Shown one piece after another: positions 6,938 through 17,147 of a DNA stretch of 64,000 bases. Positions within the stretch are counted from its first letter, which is position 1. The number at the start of each line of letters is the position of its first letter. The translations under genes were made by a program, and so were the position numbers. The notes beneath the pieces were generated by a model. It saw only the letters and a list, made by a program, of their open reading frames with translations. It was not told the DNA's origin and did no database searches. This DNA comes from Mariniphaga sp041687255 (GTDB lineage: Bacteria; Bacteroidota; Bacteroidia; Bacteroidales; Prolixibacteraceae), in assembly GCA_041687255.1 (NCBI GenBank), contig JAWLCL010000001.1, positions 310,001 through 374,000 of the forward strand. The letters are read 5' to 3'.

Positions 6938-9403
6938 ATGCCTGATTTATATGTACAGGTTATTGTACCACTCCCGTTGTACGATAGTTTCACTTATCGT
7001 GTTCCGGACCCATGGAAAGGCCTGGTAAAACCCGGTATAAGGGTGGTCGTGCAGTTTGGTTCAAGAAAATTGTATGCCGCATTGGTTGTTTCACTTTCCG
7101 AAAATCAACCCCATGACCTGGAAATAAAAGAAATATTGGAAGTTCTGGATGAGGACCCGGTTGTGCTTCCTCAGAACCTGGAGTTGTGGAAATGGATGGC
7201 TGATTATTATTGCTGCACATTGGGAGACGTATATAAGGCAGCCCTTCCACCCGGATTAAAGCTGGAAAGCAAATCAAAACTTGCCCTTGAACAGGGGTGG
7301 GAGGAACATGAGTTATCGGTACAGGAGCATTCTATAGTTAATTTAGTGAAGAATGAGATAAACTCATTGGATGTATTGCAGAAAAAGCTGGGGAAAAACT
7401 TCTCATACAAAGGAATAAAATCGCTTCTTGAAAAAAGTGTTTTAAGATTGGAAGAGACAGCTGCCACACGGTTCAGGCCTAAAACCCAGGCGATTGTTAA
7501 GCTGCATCCCCGCATAGAAGATGAAGATTACCTTCATCATTTAATTGATTCGCTGGAGCGGGCAAAAAAGCAGCAGGCTTTACTGTTACGTTACTGTCAG
7601 CTGGCAGCTGTTTTTCAGCCGGAGCAAAAAAGTTTTATCAGCCGTAATTTGTTATTAAATGAAAAAGAGTTTAAACCGGCGGTGCTGAACGAGCTGATAG
7701 CAAAGAAAATACTTGTCGTTGGTCAGCTTGAAATTTCCCGGTTGCCCGGTCAGCAAAACCGGCAGGCCGACCTTAACCTGCTTAACCGTTACCAGGCGCA
7801 GGCCCTGGAGGAGGTGAAGGCTGCCTTTGAAAAAAAACAGGTTACATTGCTTCATGGAATAACCGCCAGCGGAAAAACAGAAATATACATTCACCTGATT
7901 GAGGAAACCCTGCAAAAAGGATTGCAGGCGCTTTACCTGCTTCCGGAAATTGCTCTGACCACTCAAATTGTTGAACGGTTAAAAAATGTGTTCGGGTCGA
8001 AAGTGGGAATTTATCATTCGCGGCTGAATGATAACGACCGGGTGGAGATATGGAATAAAGTACTTCAGTTTAAGGAGAACAGGGAGGAAGGTTACCAGGT
8101 TATACTTGGTGCCCGATCAGCTTTGTTTATGCCTTTTTCAGATTTGGGGCTTATTGTTGTTGACGAAGAGCATGAGCACACGTTCAAACAGTTTGACCCT
8201 GCTCCCCGCTATCATGCCCGCGATATGGCAGTGGTGATGGGGCAAATGTTTAAGGCAAATGTTTTGCTGGGTTCTGCAACTCCTTCCTACGAAAGCTTCT
8301 TTAATGCGTTAAACGGAAAGTATGCATTGGTGAATCTTCAGAAACGGCATTCCGACATGGAGCTTCCCGAAATAATAGTGGCCGATATAAAGCGTGCCTA
8401 TAAACGGAAGCAGATGCAATCTGTGCTTTCTCCTGAACTGTTTACCCTTATGGAGGAAGCCCTCAGCAACAAGGAGCAGGTTGTTTTGTTTCAGAACAGG
8501 AGGGGATATTCGCCTTTTGTCCAGTGTTTTAACTGCGGGCAGGTACCTAAATGCAGGAATTGTGATGTAAGCCTGACCTACCATAAATTCAAAAAGCGGT
8601 TGAACTGTCATTACTGTGGGTACAGCATTTCAATGCCTGGAGAATGTCCCGAATGCGGTTCAACCGATGTAAAAACAAGGGGGTTTGGAACGGAGAAAGT
8701 GGAGGAGGAGCTGCGTTTGCTTTTCCCCGGTGCACAGATTGAACGCATGGATTTGGATACTACGCGTTCAAAAAATGCATTCGAAAAGATAGTCAGGAAT
8801 GTGGAGAATCGTAAGACAGATATACTGATAGGTACTCAAATGGTTACCAAAGGACTTGATTTTGAACATGTGCGCGTGGCCGGAATCCTTAATGCCGATA
8901 ACCTTTTAAATTTTCCTGATTTCCGTGCTCATGAGAGGACCTATCAGCTGATTTCGCAGGTTAGCGGGCGAGCGGGACGAAAACACAACCGTGGTAAAGT
9001 GGTGCTGCAGACTTCCCAACCTGACCATCCGCTTATTCATTTAATTGAACAACAGGATTATTTTACTGCTTTTAACATACAGATGCAGGAGCGGAAAGTA
9101 TTCAGTTACCCTCCTTATAACCGATTAATAAAGGTAGTGGTGAAACATAAAAAGCCAGAAATGATTGAGGTGGTAGCCGGGCAAATGGCCCAATTGCTGC
9201 GGCTGAATAAAAGTTTTACAGTATTGGGTCCCGAGTTTCCTCTTGTCAGCCGGGTTCAGCTGTGGTATCAGAAAGAAATATGGTTGAAAATAAACCGCGG
9301 GCAACAACCTGGCAGTGTGAAACTTTATGTAAATGACTGCATTCGTAAGGTCCGGTCGGAAAATGGAGGTTCAATGATTTATGCCGATGTTGATCCTTTC
9401 TGA
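6938..9403 (+). CDS. priA: Primosomal replication restart helicase PriA
   Basis: This 821-residue 3'-to-5' DNA helicase reloads the replisome at collapsed forks. It has the N-terminal 3'-DNA-binding domain (residues 1-100), a winged-helix region, Walker A GITASGKTE at about 306-314 and a DEEH box at about 408-411. The zinc-binding insertion has CFNCGQVPKCRNC and CHYCG/CPECG pairs (about 529-570), and helicase motifs V/VI follow (SQVSGRAGR). It lies 49 bp after ispH in the same direction and may share its transcript. The length and all motifs are complete. Confidence 0.95.
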   Translation: MPDLYVQVIVPLPLYDSFTYRVPDPWKGLVKPGIRVVVQFGSRKLYAALVVSLSENQPHDLEIKEILEVLDEDPVVLPQNLELWKWMADYYCCTLGDVYKAALPPGLKLESKSKLALEQGWEEHELSVQEHSIVNLVKNEINSLDVLQKKLGKNFSYKGIKSLLEKSVLRLEETAATRFRPKTQAIVKLHPRIEDEDYLHHLIDSLERAKKQQALLLRYCQLAAVFQPEQKSFISRNLLLNEKEFKPAVLNELIAKKILVVGQLEISRLPGQQNRQADLNLLNRYQAQALEEVKAAFEKKQVTLLHGITASGKTEIYIHLIEETLQKGLQALYLLPEIALTTQIVERLKNVFGSKVGIYHSRLNDNDRVEIWNKVLQFKENREEGYQVILGARSALFMPFSDLGLIVVDEEHEHTFKQFDPAPRYHARDMAVVMGQMFKANVLLGSATPSYESFFNALNGKYALVNLQKRHSDMELPEIIVADIKRAYKRKQMQSVLSPELFTLMEEALSNKEQVVLFQNRRGYSPFVQCFNCGQVPKCRNCDVSLTYHKFKKRLNCHYCGYSISMPGECPECGSTDVKTRGFGTEKVEEELRLLFPGAQIERMDLDTTRSKNAFEKIVRNVENRKTDILIGTQMVTKGLDFEHVRVAGILNADNLLNFPDFRAHERTYQLISQVSGRAGRKHNRGKVVLQTSQPDHPLIHLIEQQDYFTAFNIQMQERKVFSYPPYNRLIKVVVKHKKPEMIEVVAGQMAQLLRLNKSFTVLGPEFPLVSRVQLWYQKEIWLKINRGQQPGSVKLYVNDCIRKVRSENGGSMIYADVDPF

Positions 9404-9471
9404 CAATTAACCCATAGGGTAATAGACGCATAAAACTAACAGATGTCCTTTTTAGGGTTATTTTTTTTATT

Positions 9472-9479
9472 TAGCTTTG
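9472..9479 (+). promoter_or_regulatory. -7 element upstream of the heptose kinase gene
   Basis: TAGCTTTG fits TAnnTTTG and lies 18 bp before the GTG start at 9498. This proximity supports that start codon. Confidence 0.5.
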
Positions 9480-9497
9480 TTTTTTTAATATGATTGG

Positions 9498-10493
9498 GTG
9501 AACGATATTAACGTAAATCAAATATTTGAGCAATTCAACCGGATGCGGGTCATCGTTATCGGTGATGCAATGGTTGATGCTTACCTGTGGGGTAAGGTTG
9601 AGAGAGTTTCTCCCGAAGCTCCCATACCAATAGTATCGGTTACCAATCGCGAGAGTCGATTGGGAGGAGCCGCCAATGTATCATTGAACATACAGTCGCT
9701 GGGGGCTGTCCCGGTGTTGTTCTCGGTAGTTGGCAATGATGACAAGGGGCGGAAGTTCAAGAAAATGATTGGTAAAAATAATTTACCCGATTATGGAATT
9801 TTTGTCGATCCGGGCCGTATTACGACAGTTAAAAGCCGGATAATAGGGAAAGGACAGCATATTGCCCGGGTGGATGAAGAATCAACAGAGTTTATTAATT
9901 CTGTACTTGAACAACAGCTCCTAAACGGGATTCACAATGAAATAGAAAACCATAAGGTAGATGCCATTATATTTGTTGATTACGATAAGGGGGTGATAAC
10001 TCCTTCACTTTTTGAGCAGGTAAAAAAGCTGGCCAAAGCCGCGGGTATTCCAATTGCTGTAGACCCCAAGAAACGAAATTTCAGTTGTTATAACGGTATC
10101 GATTTGTTCAAGCCCAATTTCAAGGAGTTTGTTGATGGCACGGGACTGCCCATCAAAAAGGGAGATATGGAATCGCTCAGGGAAGCGGCACATGCCATCA
10201 AGGAAAAACAAAACTTTAAGCTTATTTTTATTACCCTCTCTGAAATGGGAGTTTTTATAAGCAATGGGATCAAGGAACAGTATTTACCTGCCGTTATAAG
10301 GCACATTGCCGATGTATCGGGCGCCGGCGACTCAGTTATAAGCGTGGCCAGCCTGGCAATGGCTGCTAACCTTTCTCCGAAAACTATGGCTTTAATGTCG
10401 AACATTGCCGGTGGCCTGGTTTGTGAAAATCTTGGCGTAGTGCCCGTAAATAAAAATCAATTGATACAGGTGATGAAATCACAAAAATTATAA
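9498..10493 (+). CDS. rfaE1: D-glycero-beta-D-manno-heptose-7-phosphate kinase-like PfkB protein
   Basis: The 331-residue ribokinase/PfkB-fold protein resembles the kinase half of HldE. It has VIGDAMVDAYLWGKVERVSPEAP at the N-terminus, LGGAANVSLN near residue 52 and the catalytic anion-hole motif DVSGAGDS near residues 272-279. It would phosphorylate heptose-7-phosphate at C1 for ADP-heptose in LPS core synthesis. The nucleotidyltransferase half of HldE is absent, so a separate HldC-type partner would be needed. The GTG at 9498 is preferred because homologues have a similar N-terminal extension before the MRVIVIGD strand. Sugar specificity is inferred. Confidence 0.8.
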   Translation: MNDINVNQIFEQFNRMRVIVIGDAMVDAYLWGKVERVSPEAPIPIVSVTNRESRLGGAANVSLNIQSLGAVPVLFSVVGNDDKGRKFKKMIGKNNLPDYGIFVDPGRITTVKSRIIGKGQHIARVDEESTEFINSVLEQQLLNGIHNEIENHKVDAIIFVDYDKGVITPSLFEQVKKLAKAAGIPIAVDPKKRNFSCYNGIDLFKPNFKEFVDGTGLPIKKGDMESLREAAHAIKEKQNFKLIFITLSEMGVFISNGIKEQYLPAVIRHIADVSGAGDSVISVASLAMAANLSPKTMALMSNIAGGLVCENLGVVPVNKNQLIQVMKSQKL

Positions 10494-10580
10494 CCACTTT
10501 TGTCGCTTAATCTCAGCCTCTTAAATAGTTTCTGACGAATGTTGTCGAAAAGTACCTTAAAAGAGTTAAGGGTAAATTAC

Positions 10581-10588
10581 TATATTTG
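10581..10588 (+). promoter_or_regulatory. -7 element of the parA promoter
   Basis: TATATTTG lies 26 bp before the parA ATG and matches the Bacteroidota -7 consensus. Confidence 0.5.
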
Positions 10589-10614
10589 GAACCATTCAAA
10601 AAAAAGATTATCTG

Positions 10615-11418
10615 ATGGGTAAAATCATATCACTGGCTAATCAGAAAGGTGGAGTAGGAAAAACAACTACTACAATTAACCTTGCTGCCAGCCTTGCAGT
10701 ATTAGAACAGAAAGTGTTGATTATTGATGCCGATCCACAGGCGAATTCCACGTCCGGATTTGGATTTGATGTCAAAAATGTTCAGTCGAGCATCTACGAA
10801 TGTATTGTGGATGAAATAGATCCGGAAAAAGTAATTCTTAAAACTGAAATTGCCAATCTGGATATAATTCCTTCACATATTGATTTAGTAGGGGCCGAAA
10901 TTGAAATGCTGAATCTGCCAAACCGGGAGAAGGTGTTGCGGGCAACGTTGGGAAAGTTGAAAGATTCCTATGATTTTATATTTATTGATTGCTCTCCTTC
11001 TCTGGGGCTGATAACAGTAAATGCACTGACAGCCTCCGATTCGGTTATTATTCCGGTACAGTGTGAATATTTTGCACTGGAAGGATTGGGTAAGCTGCTC
11101 AATACTATAAAAATAATTCAGAACCGGCTAAATCCGGAGCTTGAGATTGAAGGTTTCCTGCTGACAATGTTCGATTCGCGACTGAATCTTTCGAACCAGG
11201 TCTATGAAGAGGTGAAGCATCATTTCCAGGAGATGGTTTTTGAGACGGTAATTCAGCGCAATGTTAAACTTAGCGAAGCGCCAAGTTATGGGAAACCTGT
11301 GGTGCTTTATGATGCCAGTTCCCGGGGAGCAATTAATCATATGAACCTTGCCCGTGAAATTCTTCAGCGAAACGGAATGACAAAAATGGCACAGGAGCAA
11401 AAAATTATTAACAGTTAA
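10615..11418 (+). CDS. parA: Chromosome partitioning ATPase ParA (Soj)
   Basis: This 267-residue deviant-Walker ATPase works with ParB and parS in origin segregation. The KGGVGKTT motif is at residues 11-18, the Walker A' aspartate in DADPQANST follows, and FIDCSPSLG gives Walker B. Arginine- and lysine-rich C-terminal residues fit non-specific DNA binding. It lies 10 bp upstream of parB, the usual operon. The length is typical of chromosomal, not plasmid, ParA. Confidence 0.95.
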   Translation: MGKIISLANQKGGVGKTTTTINLAASLAVLEQKVLIIDADPQANSTSGFGFDVKNVQSSIYECIVDEIDPEKVILKTEIANLDIIPSHIDLVGAEIEMLNLPNREKVLRATLGKLKDSYDFIFIDCSPSLGLITVNALTASDSVIIPVQCEYFALEGLGKLLNTIKIIQNRLNPELEIEGFLLTMFDSRLNLSNQVYEEVKHHFQEMVFETVIQRNVKLSEAPSYGKPVVLYDASSRGAINHMNLAREILQRNGMTKMAQEQKIINS

Positions 11419-11428
11419 ACAGCAGGCT

Positions 11429-12289
11429 ATGGTAAAAAGGAATGCACTTGGAAGAGGATTGGGAGCGCTTATCGATGATGCGGAAAAAATGAAACAGGCG
11501 CTTATTAGTGAAGTGGAACTGAGTAAAATTGAAGCCAATCCTTTTCAACCACGTACGAGGTTCGATGAAGAGGCAATCACAGAACTAGCTGCGTCGATTC
11601 GTGAAATTGGGCTGATTCAGCCCATTACCCTTAGAAAATCCGGTCCCGACAGTTATCAGATAATTGCAGGTGAACGGCGATTCAGGGCTGCTCAGAAAGC
11701 TGGTTTGGGGGCTATCCCTTCTTATATCCGTCATGCCAAAGATGACGCAATGCTGGAAATGGCTCTGGTGGAAAACATTCAACGCGAAGACCTCGATGCT
11801 ATTGAAATCGCCTTAAGCTATCAGCGCCTTATTGAAGAGCTTGATTTTACCCAGGAAGACCTGAGCAGCCGGGTGGGGAAAAAACGCTCAACCATTGCCA
11901 ACTACCTCCGGCTGTTAAAACTTCCTGCAATAATCCAAAAAGCACTTCGTGAGAAAGAAATAAGTATGGGACATGCACGGGCCCTGATTAATATTGAAGA
12001 TGCCGACACCCAGGAGATGATATACAGGCAGATTGTAAAGTATGGTTTTTCTGTTCGGCGGGTGGAAGAAATTGTTAGAAGCATAAATGATGATACCAAT
12101 CATTCAGGGCTCAGCAAAAGAAAAGAGCTGCCGAAAGAGTATAAAGATTTTAAGGGGAACCTGGGTAAATTATTTGGCTCAAAAGTAAACATATCAATTA
12201 ACGACAAGGGAAAAGGAAAAATTGTTATTCCTTTTAAGTCCGAACAAGATTTGGATCGTATTGTTAAAATAATTGAAAATAGTAAATAA
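11429..12289 (+). CDS. parB: Chromosome partitioning protein ParB (Spo0J)
   Basis: The 286-residue parS-binding CTPase clamp has the N-terminal ParB/Srx domain (IEANPFQPRTRFDEEAI; GERRFRAAQKAGL with the GERR CTP motif near residue 75). It also has the box II ENIQREDLDAIEIA, a central helix-turn-helix (TQEDLSSRVGKKRSTIANYLRLL, about 135-155) and a C-terminal dimerisation segment. Start and operon partner are unambiguous. I found no perfect parS in this window; one degenerate match lies at 13840-13855. Confidence 0.95.
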   Translation: MVKRNALGRGLGALIDDAEKMKQALISEVELSKIEANPFQPRTRFDEEAITELAASIREIGLIQPITLRKSGPDSYQIIAGERRFRAAQKAGLGAIPSYIRHAKDDAMLEMALVENIQREDLDAIEIALSYQRLIEELDFTQEDLSSRVGKKRSTIANYLRLLKLPAIIQKALREKEISMGHARALINIEDADTQEMIYRQIVKYGFSVRRVEEIVRSINDDTNHSGLSKRKELPKEYKDFKGNLGKLFGSKVNISINDKGKGKIVIPFKSEQDLDRIVKIIENSK

Positions 12290-12315
12290 AAGATCATTGT
12301 CCGACACACTGTGAA

Positions 12316-12984
12316 TTGAAACATTTATTTTTAGGGCAAAAATTAAATAATGTGATTAACAGGGAATTTTTGTTGAAAACAGTTTTTGTTTTTGCCGTAA
12401 TGCTGATGTTTGTCAATGCTGGCGCTCAGATTTTTGAGGCTGATACAGTAGTGGCGGTGCAGGATACATTTCCGGCTCAGGAGGAAGTGATACATTCACC
12501 CCGTAAAGCAACTATTTATTCAGCAATTTTGCCGGGTTTGGGACAGGCCTATAACCGTAAATACTGGAAGATACCGCTTATTTATGCCGGTTTTGGGGCC
12601 ATAGGCTATTTTATAAACTGGAATAATGAAAATTACCAGTTATTTCGAACAGGGTATAAACATCTTTCGGATGATAATCCTGAAACACAGGATTACCTGA
12701 AGATTGAGGCGGTAAGGCGAAGGAATTATGATTTAGATAATCCAAATCAAAGAGAGGATTTAAAAGCGGCATTGATTAAACAACAGGACTATTACCGCAG
12801 GAACAGAGATTTGTTGATTATTAGTTTTGTGGGCTTTTATGGACTTAACATCATCGATGCCAGTGTAGATGCACATTTATTTGATTTTGATATCAGTGAT
12901 GATTTAACAATGAAATGGGAGCCGGCAATGTTGCAGCGTAATAATAGTATGGTTTATTGCGTTAACTTTAAATTTAGCTTTTAG
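12316..12984 (+). CDS. DUF5683 domain membrane protein
   Basis: The 222-residue protein begins with a signal-like hydrophobic segment (about residues 19-37, ending NAGAQ). The DUF5683 core follows (SAILPGLGQAYNRKYWKIPLIY, about 71-92), with a membrane helix at about 85-103 and another near 155-173. The gene between parB and a LysM transglycosylase is a conserved Bacteroidota trio, so a cell-envelope role linked to growth or division is likely but unproven. The start is uncertain: a TTG at 12316 is listed, and a GTG at 12352 would give a normal signal peptide. Confidence 0.8.
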   Translation: MKHLFLGQKLNNVINREFLLKTVFVFAVMLMFVNAGAQIFEADTVVAVQDTFPAQEEVIHSPRKATIYSAILPGLGQAYNRKYWKIPLIYAGFGAIGYFINWNNENYQLFRTGYKHLSDDNPETQDYLKIEAVRRRNYDLDNPNQREDLKAALIKQQDYYRRNRDLLIISFVGFYGLNIIDASVDAHLFDFDISDDLTMKWEPAMLQRNNSMVYCVNFKFSF

Positions 12985-12986
12985 TT

Positions 12987-14666
12987 ATGTGGAAAAACAA
13001 AGTGACGCTTTTTATAGTAATTGCAGTTTTATTTTCGGTACAGGAAGCTTCGGCTCAATTTTGGAAGAGAAAGAAAGAAAAACCCCAGAGGATTGAAATG
13101 ATTCAGCCCAATTTGCTGTCTCCTGATACAATGGCAATTGTTCCAAAAGATTCAATGATTAATGAGGAATTGGCCGATACTCTTTTGATTGATGTGGATT
13201 CTGCTCCTGATGAAGACCTGGATGATATTTTCTCAGTTCAGATCGACAGCCTTGCTAATTCAAGTTATATACGGGAGTTGTTTCATTTCGATATTTCAGA
13301 AATAGATACTTCCGACAGCTATCCGAGGAACATCCCTGATTCAGTGTATATTGCCAGGCTGCAGGAAATTCAGGCAGTAATTCCTTTGTCGTTCAATAAT
13401 ACAGTGAAGAATATTATAAAATTTTATACCGAGAGGCGTCGCGAACAGGTAGAAATGATGTTGGGCTTGTCGGCTTATTATTTCCCCATTTTTGAAGAGG
13501 TTCTCGATCGTTATGAAATGCCGATGGAACTTAAATATCTTCCGGTGATTGAATCGGCTCTTAATCCTAAGGCTGCTTCACCTGTTGGCGCAAATGGCCT
13601 GTGGCAGTTCATGTATGGTACAGGTAAGCAGATGGGACTTGAAATTTCCAGCTTTGTTGACGAGCGGCGCGACCCTGTAAAATCTACCGATGCGGCAATC
13701 CGTTATTTAAATTACCTGTACAATACTTACGACGATTGGTACCTGGCTATTGCAGCCTATAACTGTGGACCGGGGAATGTAAACCGTGCCATCCGCCGCT
13801 CGGGAAACCGCCGCGACTTTTGGGACATTTATTACAGGCTGCCACGTGAAACCAGGGGGTATGTTCCTGCATTCATTGCTGCTGCCTATGTAATGAATTA
13901 TTACAGAGAACATAACCTTATTCCTCAAATGCCTGAAATTCCATTTCAAACCGATACCCTGTTTGTTCACGATTTTCTTCATTTTAACCAGCTCGCCGAA
14001 AACCTTGATTTGGAAAAGGAGCAGATACGATCGCTGAACCCGATGTACCGCCGGGATATAATCCCTGCAAAGGCCGAAAAACCATATCCAATTACACTGC
14101 CTCACGACAAAGTTCTTGAGTTCCTGGGAATGGACTCCGTAATTTTTGCCCACGACAGGAATAAATACTTTCCTAACAATGCCCTGGCAAGCCCTACCAG
14201 CTCTTCATCATATTTTACTCCGGCTGATATTTCCGGTAAGGAGAAGGTGAGCTATACAGTTAAAACGGGTGACAACCTGGGATATATTGCTACCTGGTAC
14301 AGGGTACGTTTGTCGGATCTGCGCTCCTGGAATAATATCCGTGGAAATCTGATAAGGGTTGGCCAAAGGCTTACTGTTTATGTTCCTGCAGGACAACAGC
14401 AATATTTTGAGCGATTTAACTCCATGACTTTTGCTCAAAAACAGGCTACCATAGGGAAAACTCCTGTTACTTCAACTACTGCAAGCAGTTCTAGTTCTGC
14501 TGCATACGAATATTATACCGTGAAAAAGGGAGATACTGTATGGGATATTGCCAGACGCTATCCGGATGTAACACCACAGGAAATTCTAAGACTTAATAAT
14601 CTGACTAACAGGTCAAGCCTTGCCATCGGGCAAAGGTTGAGAATCAGAGTAAGAAAAGATACCTGA
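12987..14666 (+). CDS. LysM-containing lytic transglycosylase (MltD-like)
   Basis: The 559-residue envelope enzyme cleaves peptidoglycan glycan strands to 1,6-anhydromuramyl products. A signal peptide occupies residues 1-23. A linker rich in D and S precedes the SLT domain (about 170-310) with catalytic Glu189 in VIESALNP, then GLWQFMYGTGKQMGL and AYNCGPGNVNRAI. Two LysM domains lie at about 422-466 and 509-554, separated by a Ser/Thr linker. The stop of the DUF5683 gene is two bases upstream, so the pair is co-translated. In E. coli the comparable enzyme is MltD. Confidence 0.9.
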   Translation: MWKNKVTLFIVIAVLFSVQEASAQFWKRKKEKPQRIEMIQPNLLSPDTMAIVPKDSMINEELADTLLIDVDSAPDEDLDDIFSVQIDSLANSSYIRELFHFDISEIDTSDSYPRNIPDSVYIARLQEIQAVIPLSFNNTVKNIIKFYTERRREQVEMMLGLSAYYFPIFEEVLDRYEMPMELKYLPVIESALNPKAASPVGANGLWQFMYGTGKQMGLEISSFVDERRDPVKSTDAAIRYLNYLYNTYDDWYLAIAAYNCGPGNVNRAIRRSGNRRDFWDIYYRLPRETRGYVPAFIAAAYVMNYYREHNLIPQMPEIPFQTDTLFVHDFLHFNQLAENLDLEKEQIRSLNPMYRRDIIPAKAEKPYPITLPHDKVLEFLGMDSVIFAHDRNKYFPNNALASPTSSSSYFTPADISGKEKVSYTVKTGDNLGYIATWYRVRLSDLRSWNNIRGNLIRVGQRLTVYVPAGQQQYFERFNSMTFAQKQATIGKTPVTSTTASSSSSAAYEYYTVKKGDTVWDIARRYPDVTPQEILRLNNLTNRSSLAIGQRLRIRVRKDT

Positions 14667-14802
14667 CATCATGATTTATTGAACTAAAACAAAACTTCAG
14701 GGTATGAAATGAGCATGAGTATTACCACATACCCATCAGGAATAATTAAAATCCTCATGCGAATTCCATGTTATACCATTGAAAATTTACAATTTTAATA
14801 AC

Positions 14803-17061
14803 ATGAAAGCTAAACCAATTCGAATAATTTTCTGCCTCTGCCTTTTCTCTTTTCATTATAACTTTACGGGCACAGCCGGTATAAAGGAGTTGCCATGGTT
14901 AACGTGGGAGACAGGATATCATTCCTTCAAAAACAAGTTACCGGGAAAATGGTATCCTGCAACAGTTCCGGGTGCAGTTCAGGTCGATTACGCCAGCGCG
15001 CATAACTGGGGGCCTCATTATTTTGCCGGGAATTGGAAAGATTACCTTTGGATGGAGGATGTATACTGGACTTACCGGACACGGTTTGAAAAACCAAATT
15101 TGTCGGCCGGGGAACAGTTGTTTTTGGTGTTCAGAGGAATCGATTATGAATTTGATATACTGCTGAACGGAAAAAAAATCTTTTACCAGGAAGGTATGTT
15201 TACTCCGGTTGATCTGAATCTTACCAATGAACTTCAGGAGTCAAATGAAGTGATGGTAAAAATATATCCTGCCCCTAAATTGTCCGGATTGGAGATGAAC
15301 CGAAGTCAGGCTGCACAAAGTGTTAAGCCGGCTGTGAGTTATGGCTGGGACTGGCACCCGCGCCTTGTGCCGTTGGGGATTTGGGATGAAACTTACCTTG
15401 AAGTAAGAAAGGAGGTATATGTTGAAGATTTTTTCACCAGCTACAAACTCAGTGAAGATTTTTCCAAAGCTTCCATTACTGTTATTCTTGAGGGTCAAAA
15501 GTTAGATGGAACCAACTTTGAATGGATACTTAAAGGACCAGATGGTGAAACGGTATTAAAAGAAACAGGAATAATTGATTCAGAAAAGCCGGTATCTGTG
15601 GTACTTGATAACCCTGCACTATGGTGGCCTCATGATCACGGAGAACAGCCATTGTACCTTTCGGAGCTGCACATTTATGATAACAGCGGCCATGAGCTGG
15701 ATTCAGCAAAACAAGCTGTGGGATTCAGGAACATTCAGCTGGTAATGAATGAAGGGTTGTGGCAGGAAGAAATTCCTTTTCCCAAAACGCGTAATAAACC
15801 TCCGGTTACTGTTGAGATAAACGGCAGGCGTATTTTCTCAAAAGGAACAAACTGGGTTAATCCTGAAATTTTTCCTGGTTTCATTACCAGGGAAAGATAT
15901 GAGGAGTTGTTGGATTTGGCATTGGAAGCCAATTTTAATCTGTTGCGTGTATGGGGTGGCGGAATTGTGAATAAAGAAGCTTTTTATGAAGAATGCAATA
16001 GACGCGGTATTTTGGTGTGGACTGAATTCCCCCTGGCCTGTAACAATTACATTGGCACTCCTGAATATCTTCAGGTATTGGAACAAGAGTCGGCTTCCAT
16101 AATTAAACGTATTCGAAAACATCCGTCGAATGCTATATGGAGCGGTGGCAACGAGCTGTTCAATAACTGGTCGGGAATGACAGACCAGTCGCTTGCCTTG
16201 CGGCTTTTGAACAGTCAGTGTTTCAGGTACGATCCGTTTACTCCATTCATACCTACTTCTCCCGTTTACGGTATGGGGCATGGTCATTATGTTTTTCGTG
16301 ATTTGGATGGAAAAACAGAGGTGTACCAATGGATGGCTGAAAGTAAAAGCACAGCTTATACTGAATTTGGCATGCCAGGGCCTTCACCGGTTGAAGTTTT
16401 GAAGTCCATTATTCCTGAAGAGGAGCTTTTCCCGCCCATGCCCGGAACAAGCTGGGAAACTCATCATGCTTTCAATGCATGGGTGGGGGATACATGGCTG
16501 ATGAAAGATTTTCTGATTGATTATTTTGGAGAACCGGAATCCTTGGAAGAATTGGTGCAGAACGGACAATGGATACAACGAGAAGGGTATAAATGCATAT
16601 ATGAAGAAGCGCGCCGGCAGAAGCCCTGGTGTTCAATGGCTCTTAACTGGTGCTACAATGAACCCTGGCCCACAGCCGCCAACAATAGCCTGATAAATTA
16701 TCCGGCTAAACCTAAACCGGCATTTTATGCTGTAGCCAATTCCTGCAGACCTGTGCTGGCAAGTGCGCGTATTCAAAAATTCAGATGGGAGACCGGAGAG
16801 AAGTTTGCAGTGGAAGTTTTTATTCTTAACGATAAGTATGAAAGTTTGGATGCAGGCAAAATGAAGATTTATCTTAAATCGGGAGATGTAATAAAAGAAG
16901 CAGGCACCTGGCAGTTTGCCCCGGTTTCTCCCAATGAGAATCTGAAAGGTCCGGTTATCGAAACAATAATACCCGGTTTTCAGCCGGGCAAAATGACTCT
17001 GATTCTTGAAGTAGAAGGCAGACCGGAATGGAATTCAGAGTATGATCTGTTAAAATTGTAA
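14803..17061 (+). CDS. Glycoside hydrolase family 2, beta-mannosidase type
   Basis: The 752-residue exported enzyme removes terminal beta-mannose from oligosaccharides. A signal peptide covers about residues 1-27 from the ATG at 14803 (a TTG at 14779 is less likely). A jelly-roll sugar-binding domain (SWxWD-type YGWDWHPRLVPLG near 180) and an Ig-like domain precede the TIM barrel. The acid/base Glu451 is in SGGNELFNNW and the nucleophile Glu521 in TEFGMPG, both typical of GH2 mannosidases. It is not in a SusCD locus and its neighbours are unrelated, so its polysaccharide target is unclear. Confidence 0.88.
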   Translation: MKAKPIRIIFCLCLFSFHYNFTGTAGIKELPWLTWETGYHSFKNKLPGKWYPATVPGAVQVDYASAHNWGPHYFAGNWKDYLWMEDVYWTYRTRFEKPNLSAGEQLFLVFRGIDYEFDILLNGKKIFYQEGMFTPVDLNLTNELQESNEVMVKIYPAPKLSGLEMNRSQAAQSVKPAVSYGWDWHPRLVPLGIWDETYLEVRKEVYVEDFFTSYKLSEDFSKASITVILEGQKLDGTNFEWILKGPDGETVLKETGIIDSEKPVSVVLDNPALWWPHDHGEQPLYLSELHIYDNSGHELDSAKQAVGFRNIQLVMNEGLWQEEIPFPKTRNKPPVTVEINGRRIFSKGTNWVNPEIFPGFITRERYEELLDLALEANFNLLRVWGGGIVNKEAFYEECNRRGILVWTEFPLACNNYIGTPEYLQVLEQESASIIKRIRKHPSNAIWSGGNELFNNWSGMTDQSLALRLLNSQCFRYDPFTPFIPTSPVYGMGHGHYVFRDLDGKTEVYQWMAESKSTAYTEFGMPGPSPVEVLKSIIPEEELFPPMPGTSWETHHAFNAWVGDTWLMKDFLIDYFGEPESLEELVQNGQWIQREGYKCIYEEARRQKPWCSMALNWCYNEPWPTAANNSLINYPAKPKPAFYAVANSCRPVLASARIQKFRWETGEKFAVEVFILNDKYESLDAGKMKIYLKSGDVIKEAGTWQFAPVSPNENLKGPVIETIIPGFQPGKMTLILEVEGRPEWNSEYDLLKL

Positions 17062-17147
17062 CGCTGCTATTTCAACACAATAACCTGGAAAATAAATGAT
17101 TGTCTTTCCCTGAAGAATCTTATCTGTATTTTTCGAAATCAAAGTAA

